NCBI GenBank assembly: GCA_937959065.1 | Contig: CALGOI010000283.1 | Span: forward strand, 1 to 19,434 | Origin: an uncultured Ignavibacteriota bacterium | Lineage (GTDB): Bacteria > Bacteroidota > Ignavibacteria > Tepidaquicellales > Tepidaquicellaceae | Length of the DNA: 19,434 nucleotides | Direction of reading: 5' to 3' | Shown: piece after piece, positions 14,421-19,434 of the stretch | Position numbering within the stretch: the stretch's first letter is position 1 | How the letters are laid out: each line of letters opens with the position of its first letter | The notes under the pieces: model-generated | The model's input: the letters and a program-made list of their open reading frames with translations, nothing else | Told to the model about the DNA's origin: nothing | Databases searched by the model: none | Translations under genes and position numbers: made by a program

Positions 14421-15073
14421 TAGTCAAAAGTTAGGTCCTCGATCTCATCGGTTTTACACACAAGTATCATAGCCGAATCAACGGGTAATTTTTTATCAGG
14501 CATTGGTGAGATATCTATAGTATCCATTAATACATCTTTTATCCCGATTACGGTAATACCATATTTATTTCTTATGTCGAGCTCTTCGAGAGATTTTCCA
14601 AAAAACTTTTCAGGAGTGGCAATCTCAACCAGACTGTACTCAGGGGCAAGGGGTATGTGTGCAATAAGACTCGACATATTTAAACTCTCGGCGAGCCGTT
14701 CGGCAATATCCCTTTCAGGATAGATCACCTCTTCGACTCCCAGAGATTTCAATATTTTACCATGGTCATCGTTTTTTGCTTTGGCGATGATGTGTTTAAC
14801 TCCGATCTGCTTCAAATAAAGTACAGAGAGCACGCTCATCTCGATGTCCGTACCGGTCGCAAGAATAACAGTATCGATATCCTTGTCTATGAACTCGGAA
14901 AGAGTTTCAACATCTTTAGCGTCAGCGATAATTGCTTCCGTCACCTCATCTTTGATCTTTTCAACTTTATATTTATCCTTATCAAGCGCTAGCACCTGAT
15001 TTCCAAGCTTATATAGAGTTTTGGCTAAATTTGAGCCGAATCTACCCAGCCCGATTACCACAAATTGTTTCAT
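14420..15073 (-). CDS. ktrA: Ktr/Trk potassium uptake regulatory subunit (RCK protein)
   Basis: The 217-residue cytoplasmic protein has a Rossmann RCK_N domain beginning VVIGLGRFGSNLAKTL (GxGxxG) with an acidic strand-2 end (LALDKDKYKVEKI), then SVLYLKQIGVKHIIAKAKN. A C-terminal RCK_C domain follows (YSLVEIATPEKFFGKSLEELDI, GITVIGIK, DSAMILV). This single N+C RCK unit is the KtrA type, which forms an octameric ring that gates the membrane partner by binding ATP/ADP. It lies 13 nt after the ktrB gene and is in the usual complex-forming pair with it. The downstream GH26 gene starts inside its stop codon. Confidence 0.93.
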   Translation of the reverse strand: MKQFVVIGLGRFGSNLAKTLYKLGNQVLALDKDKYKVEKIKDEVTEAIIADAKDVETLSEFIDKDIDTVILATGTDIEMSVLSVLYLKQIGVKHIIAKAKNDDHGKILKSLGVEEVIYPERDIAERLAESLNMSSLIAHIPLAPEYSLVEIATPEKFFGKSLEELDIRNKYGITVIGIKDVLMDTIDISPMPDKKLPVDSAMILVCKTDEIEDLTFD

Positions 15074-15086
15074 ACCTTTGTATTAA

Positions 15087-16436
15087 TTATACTATTAATA
15101 TGTTCCCTTCGGGATATTGATAATTTACTGCTTTTTGTTTACCTAATAAAGTATATCCGACGATAAGCGGCCCAACCCTTCCAATTAGCATCGATAATGA
15201 AATGATTAATTTACCCGGTGTAGAAAGATCCGGTGTTATTCCTGTCGATAATCCGCTATTACCGAGCGCAGAAGCAGCTTCAAACAGCAAAGACAGAAAC
15301 TGCTGATCCTCAGTTATGTTTAAAAACATTGTGCTGAACAATAACCAGAAAAGCGCCATTAGACTTATAGAGAATGCACGTGCTATTGTTCCGGGGTGTA
15401 TTGACCTGTGAAGAGTATTTACATACTTTCTGTCGCGAATAAATGTCCATAATGATAGACACATTATAGCAAAAACCGTTGTTTTTATTCCGCCGCCTGT
15501 TCCACTCGGTGAGGCACCAATGAACATTTCAATTATAATACCAAGCAGAGAGGATTGTTCCATATTACCGACATTAACCGTATTAAATCCTACCGATGTA
15601 CTTGCAGACATTGCCTGGAAAAAAGATTCCAGAACCGTACCGGCTTCCTGTACATCACTAATGTAATTCTCGATCAAGAAGATCAATATTGCTGAAAATA
15701 CCGTTATACCCAATGATACTGTAAGCACCAACTTAGTATGAGTTGAATATTTGTATCTTGTTTTGCGAAGTATAGACTTTATTCCAGATGAAACATCAAA
15801 CATTACAAAAAACCCGATACATCCTGCATAAGACGCAAACAATATAACAGCATTTACGAAATAATCATCTCGATAACCCATCAAATTATCACTAAACAAA
15901 GAAAATCCGGCAGTACAAAATGAAGAAACTGAATGAAACACACCCTGCTTGATAGCTTCAAACATGCTCATTTCCTGCATCCAGTAGACTGAGAGTAATA
16001 AGGCTGCTATCCCTTCAACAACAAGTGTATATTTAAAAACTTTCCCTATGAACTGCATCAAGGTCAACTTTGAGTGGCTGATGGATTCTTTTATAATGAG
16101 CTTATTGAACAGGGACAATTTGCCTCCTAACAAGATTACTGCAAGTGCAAAGAATACCATATATCCGATATTACCTATCTGTATTAAAACAAGAATTACC
16201 ATCTGACCAAATAGAGTAAAATATGTTGCAGTATCCTCAACAATCAACCCGGTTCCGGATATGGATGAGGTAGTTGTAAAAATTGCATCGACAAAAGATA
16301 ATGTCTCATTCCCCTCAACTGAAAAGGGCAGCATCAAGAGCACAGAACCGATTGTAATAAATACCAGATAGCCTAGGATCAGTGTCTGGGCAGTGGTTAG
16401 CCTCGTTCCAATATATTCGGTGATCTTTTTATTCAA
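15087..16436 (-). CDS. ktrB: Ktr/Trk-type potassium transporter membrane subunit
   Basis: The 449-residue protein is the ion-conducting subunit, with four pore-loop repeats carrying the selectivity glycines (SSISGTGL, SSFCTAGFS, STSVGFNT, ALGNSGLSTG) and the gating loop SGTGGGIKTTVF. About eight to ten membrane segments are visible. It moves K+ (and in some members Na+ coupled) into the cell with the adjacent KtrA. The start is TTG 16436: the frame reads TGA ATA CAA TAC AAT TTG, leaving no ATG before the first helix. A 7-codon ORF (ATG 16452 to TAA 16429) overlaps this start in another frame. No clear promoter is seen in the short gap after the terminator at 16459-16483. Confidence 0.94.
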   Translation of the reverse strand: MNKKITEYIGTRLTTAQTLILGYLVFITIGSVLLMLPFSVEGNETLSFVDAIFTTTSSISGTGLIVEDTATYFTLFGQMVILVLIQIGNIGYMVFFALAVILLGGKLSLFNKLIIKESISHSKLTLMQFIGKVFKYTLVVEGIAALLLSVYWMQEMSMFEAIKQGVFHSVSSFCTAGFSLFSDNLMGYRDDYFVNAVILFASYAGCIGFFVMFDVSSGIKSILRKTRYKYSTHTKLVLTVSLGITVFSAILIFLIENYISDVQEAGTVLESFFQAMSASTSVGFNTVNVGNMEQSSLLGIIIEMFIGASPSGTGGGIKTTVFAIMCLSLWTFIRDRKYVNTLHRSIHPGTIARAFSISLMALFWLLFSTMFLNITEDQQFLSLLFEAASALGNSGLSTGITPDLSTPGKLIISLSMLIGRVGPLIVGYTLLGKQKAVNYQYPEGNILIV

Positions 16437-16458
16437 ATTGTATTGTATTCATATATAC

Positions 16459-16483
16459 AAAAATGAAGAGTTAAACTCTTCAT
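16459..16483 (-). terminator. Intrinsic terminator after the TPR gene
   Basis: On the minus strand ATGAAGAGT-TTA-ACTCTTCAT forms a 9-bp stem and runs into five T. It lies 61 nt beyond the TPR stop at 16545 and just before the ktrB gene. Confidence 0.75.
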
Positions 16484-16544
16484 GTTAAAATATATTAAAT
16501 TTAAGTATAAACAGGATAAATATGGAGGCAAATTACAGGTAAAG

Positions 16545-17429
16545 CTATTCGACTTTTCCTAACTCTTTAAGTCTGTCGAGCCTGTCTTTCTCATTTTGCC
16601 GGAGCCAGCCGTCCTGTGAAAGAAATTCATAAGCTTTCGCAAAGTATTCAGATGCGGTCTCCTCATTGCCCAGGATCAGGTTACACTCTCCAATCTCTTC
16701 AAATACGTATCCGTCATTTTGATAATTATGTTCTTCGATTTCCCTGAGCAATGACATCTGCATATCCAATGCATTTGTGGTTTGTCCCAAGGATCTGAGG
16801 CATCTTGCAACCGTCCAGTGCGCTATCCTTTCACCCATTCCTGTATTGCGTTCCCTATGCCACGCGAGTGATTTCTCAAAGTAATTCATTGCCTTATCAT
16901 ATTCCCCCATATCATGATAAGTCCACCCGGTGTTGTTGTACAATGGACCTCCCCATTTCTTTGCTCTCTGATCTGAAGTTTTTTCTATCCTAGCTATCGC
17001 AATTTCGCTCCACCCCAGCGATTTATCGGGTTCCTCCGCTATTGCCAGCATATGCGCTGCATCGATGGAATAAAAATCCAATTCTTTTTCTATGGCAAGG
17101 TTATACGCCTGTTTGAATAGCTCTACAGCTTTCTCTTTATCACCGGCTGAATTAAAAGTCCTTCCACGTTCAAGCAAGTATCTTACTCTTGCGGTATCTA
17201 CGTTTTTATTTTCGTTTAAAAGTTTCTCCGCTTTTTCAAGAATGTTATGAGCTTCATCATATTGCTGTCTCAGACTATGCGTCCGGGCAATTTGAGTCAT
17301 AAGCTGAATGTGATAATTAACATCTCCGGATTTTTCAGCCTGTGGAAGTATATCTAAAAATATTTGTTCTGTTGCGGCCGGATCATTATAATCCCAGAGT
17401 GAGTCGATAAAAGGCAGGTCGTCTGACAT
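16545..17429 (-). CDS. Tetratricopeptide-repeat protein
   Basis: The 294-residue soluble protein has about six TPR-type helix pairs, clearest at LYNNTGWTYHDMGEYDKAMNYFEKSL (residues about 163-188), RYLLERGRTFNSAGDKEKAVELFKQAY and FEEIGECNLILGNEETASEYFAKAY. No catalytic motif or signal peptide is visible; a scaffold or adaptor role is the only safe statement. It has its own terminator, and another lies between it and the upstream membrane-protein gene, so it is probably a single-gene transcript. No consensus promoter is visible in the 98-nt gap. Confidence 0.9.
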   Translation of the reverse strand: MSDDLPFIDSLWDYNDPAATEQIFLDILPQAEKSGDVNYHIQLMTQIARTHSLRQQYDEAHNILEKAEKLLNENKNVDTARVRYLLERGRTFNSAGDKEKAVELFKQAYNLAIEKELDFYSIDAAHMLAIAEEPDKSLGWSEIAIARIEKTSDQRAKKWGGPLYNNTGWTYHDMGEYDKAMNYFEKSLAWHRERNTGMGERIAHWTVARCLRSLGQTTNALDMQMSLLREIEEHNYQNDGYVFEEIGECNLILGNEETASEYFAKAYEFLSQDGWLRQNEKDRLDRLKELGKVE

Positions 17430-17461
17430 AAATAATAATATTATTAATAAAGGATTAATTC

Positions 17462-17491
17462 AAAAGGACTCTCGTTACACATTGAGAGTCC
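17462..17491 (-). terminator. Terminator-like hairpin after the membrane-protein gene
   Basis: On the minus strand GGACTCTC (10-nt loop) GAGAGTCC, extendable by two pairs, is followed by only four T. It lies 37 nt below the stop at 17528 and 33 nt before the TPR start, so it plausibly separates the two transcripts. Confidence 0.65.
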
Positions 17492-17527
17492 CTAAAGTTA
17501 AGAACAATATAAAATATCTACAAGCAA

Positions 17528-18073
17528 TTAAGTAGTTTGGGAGTTTATCATACTCGCTCGCTTAAATAACACAGCTGAAGCAACAAACATCAAAGCAAAA
17601 AAAGAATTTATTGCAAGCACCTGTTCAATTCCGGGGTCAAAATTACCCGCCCATACAGCAAGAGCAATTAACGGGATCAATATCTGTACACCTGCCATTA
17701 TACAAGCAACCAAAGCCATACCCTTAGCCTTGAAGCGAACAATTAATGCTCCTATAATTCCAATCAATATCATTAAAAAATATAAAAGGTTTGCAGGATT
17801 TTGCTCACTGCCTATTACACCAACAGCAAGATTTGCCCACGTTAGCAGAAATACGGCTAACACTGAGATACCAACAGCAATTCGATATAATAAGCTGCTG
17901 CCTCTGCTTGAAAACCATTGAAATGTAATTCCAGCGCCAAATATCAGGGTGCCCATTAGTAAAAAATCAGTAACTGACCATTTAACTTCATCGGTAAACT
18001 GCATTGCAATCAGCGGTACGGAAAGTATAACAATTGTTAAAACTCCTACTATTAAAATATTTTTACTTTTCAT
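17528..18073 (-). CDS. Six-helix inner-membrane protein of unknown function
   Basis: The 181-residue protein is almost entirely hydrophobic, with six likely membrane helices, the first at ILIVGVLTIVILSVPLIAMQ and the last ending LMFVASAVLFKR. Short loops carry no recognisable motif. It follows the CreD stop by only 35 nt and is likely co-transcribed with it, so a role in the same envelope process is possible; this is inference from position. Confidence 0.85.
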   Translation of the reverse strand: MKSKNILIVGVLTIVILSVPLIAMQFTDEVKWSVTDFLLMGTLIFGAGITFQWFSSRGSSLLYRIAVGISVLAVFLLTWANLAVGVIGSEQNPANLLYFLMILIGIIGALIVRFKAKGMALVACIMAGVQILIPLIALAVWAGNFDPGIEQVLAINSFFALMFVASAVLFKRASMINSQTT

Positions 18074-18108
18074 TACTTTATATTAACATTTATTTTTCTG
18101 ACGTTCAA

Positions 18109-19434
18109 TTAATTACTAACTACAGGTTCTGAGGCTTTTTTCAATTCATCTTTTTCGTAATTTATCTTCCTGGAGAAATACATCAGAATAGCAAGAATTA
18201 TAAATAAGCCAATGCTTCCTGCGAGTAAAGAATAGTCCTGCAGTTGGATAGTGAAGTATAAGAATCCATATAGAACCGACAACACCAGAAACATAAATCC
18301 TGTTAAAATCCACTTCTTCAGGAAATTTCTTGAATAAATTGATACCATAATTACAACAAGCCCGGCAGAAATTATATATGCGAGTTCGAATCCTATCACC
18401 TCTGATATTGACAATAGCAGAGTATAAAAGATTATCAGCGCTAACCCCACGAGCAGGTATCTTATTGGATGTATACGTGTTTTATTTATCACCTCCACAA
18501 AGAAGAAAATAATGAAGGTAAGAAAAATAAATAAGAAGGCATACTTGGCAGAGCGATCTATTTTTTGATACTGTTCAACGGGCTGAAGGAGGTTTACACC
18601 AAAGTAAGACTCCGTTACTTTATATTTCTCTTTGGTCCACTCCTGAGGATAGCTTCTGTTTAGATTAAGGACTTTCCATTCTGCATTAAATCCTGCTTCA
18701 GTGATCTCCCTTTTATCCGGGAGGAACGATCCGTCAAAACCGGGATTTACCCAGGGAGAGGATATTTTAGCTTCTGTCTGCTTACCCAGCGGAGTGAAGT
18801 TAATTGCGTTGCTTCCATTAACATTCACGTTGAATGAAAACTCCGCTCCGTTTTTAAAAAATGCTGAATCACTTCCGTATATATCAGCGGTAACACCTGT
18901 CATGCTTAGAACAACCGGGTCGATTCCCGGAGTGAAGTTTAAATCTTTGCCATTTAATTTGAGTTCAATGTTCTCCTTAATTCCTCTCATATCCGATATC
19001 CCCACTGAAATAAATGCATCCTCCCACAACATCTGGTCAGACTCCAGACGAAGGGATTCAATATCGGGAGATTTAAACTTACCTGAGAACATAAGGTCTG
19101 CGTTATACACCGTTACCTCGTATATCCCCCGGTTCAGAGTTTCGGGATTTACCTCGCCGGATATATCCAGATTTTCCGGCAGGAAATATGCATAATAAAT
19201 GGCAGCTTTCTCCTTTCCTTCTTCTCCTTCCATTACTTTGAAGGGAATAACAAGAATGGGTCCTACCAGGAATTGGTCACTACCCCACTTTGAACTGATC
19301 TCGTGGATAGTTTCCTGCTGGAGAGTTTCTCTCTCGCTTATGAGACCGGAAACAAAGACCATTGGCACGATCAAGATGATCATAAGAAATCCCACTACGA
19401 ACATTTTAAAACTAATCGAAGTCTTCAACCAGTG
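18109..19434 (-). CDS. creD: CreD-family inner membrane protein (5' end outside window)
   Basis: About 442 codons are visible. The layout fits CreD: an N-terminal membrane helix (FVVGFLMIILIVPMVFVSG), a long periplasmic beta-rich part (residues about 30-290, with LVGPILVIPF and GSDSAFF blocks), and five to six C-terminal membrane helices starting YAFLFIFLTFIIFFFVEV. CreD is a cell-envelope protein linked in enterobacteria to the CreBC two-component system and beta-lactam response; its biochemical role is unsettled. The frame remains open through TTG 19428 and the preceding TGG and CAC codons to the edge, and relatives have a hydrophilic Trp-Leu-Lys-containing N-terminus, so the real start is probably beyond 19434. 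Confidence 0.9.
   Translation of the reverse strand, partial: HWLKTSISFKMFVVGFLMIILIVPMVFVSGLISERETLQQETIHEISSKWGSDQFLVGPILVIPFKVMEGEEGKEKAAIYYAYFLPENLDISGEVNPETLNRGIYEVTVYNADLMFSGKFKSPDIESLRLESDQMLWEDAFISVGISDMRGIKENIELKLNGKDLNFTPGIDPVVLSMTGVTADIYGSDSAFFKNGAEFSFNVNVNGSNAINFTPLGKQTEAKISSPWVNPGFDGSFLPDKREITEAGFNAEWKVLNLNRSYPQEWTKEKYKVTESYFGVNLLQPVEQYQKIDRSAKYAFLFIFLTFIIFFFVEVINKTRIHPIRYLLVGLALIIFYTLLLSISEVIGFELAYIISAGLVVIMVSIYSRNFLKKWILTGFMFLVLSVLYGFLYFTIQLQDYSLLAGSIGLFIILAILMYFSRKINYEKDELKKASEPVVSN

Noticed and set aside
11567..16436. Recent mobile island
   Set aside because: No integrase, transposase, flanking direct repeat or tRNA was found, and the base composition by eye resembles that of the flanks.

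Overview
The window looks like a chromosomal segment of a low-to-medium GC member of the Bacteroidota/Chlorobiota/Ignavibacteriota assemblage. Three observations point there. One secreted protein ends in a type IX secretion (T9SS) sorting domain with the YPNPFNP motif common in Ignavibacteria. Three intergenic regions carry the Bacteroidota-type promoter TTG-N20-TAnnTTTG. Most genes lack a strong Shine-Dalgarno sequence. Twenty of the twenty-one sizeable genes lie on the minus strand; the exception is a plus-strand gene at 3906-5345. No tRNA, rRNA, CRISPR array, insertion sequence or phage gene was seen.

Layout, left to right. 1-1330: 5' part of a type I ABC exporter, running off the left edge. 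1359-1635: a compact unit upstream of the exporter with a promoter, a 43-codon ORF lying in a row of hairpins, a strong terminator, and an upstream segment that could pair with the terminator's 5' arm. This is the best candidate for an undescribed regulatory element. 1666-3753: a secreted HExxH putative metalloprotease and a short VCBS/ASPIC-UnbV protein with a T9SS tail. 3906-5345: a helical conserved protein of unknown function. 5412-5696: a histone H1-like Lys/Ala-rich protein fused to a Rho_N-like tail.

5823-11043 (read right to left): a close-packed run of seven genes, DUF899 thioredoxin-like, AHSA1/SRPBCC, DinB-like, DUF6265, DinB-like, subtilisin-like protease and PhzF-like isomerase. 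A consensus promoter flanked by a near-perfect 26-bp palindrome lies about 360 nt upstream of the first gene. 11567-16436 (right to left): KtrB, KtrA, a GH26 glycosidase gene broken by one in-frame TGA, an AraC-type regulator, and two tandem VOC (glyoxalase-fold) proteins, closed by a strong terminator.

16545-19434: a TPR protein, a six-helix membrane protein and CreD, whose 5' end lies beyond the right edge. The two central operons together resemble the small-molecule stress or detoxification sets (VOC, DinB, AHSA1, DUF899, AraC) that often travel together, here joined to a K+ uptake system. That functional link is inference from order and spacing only.
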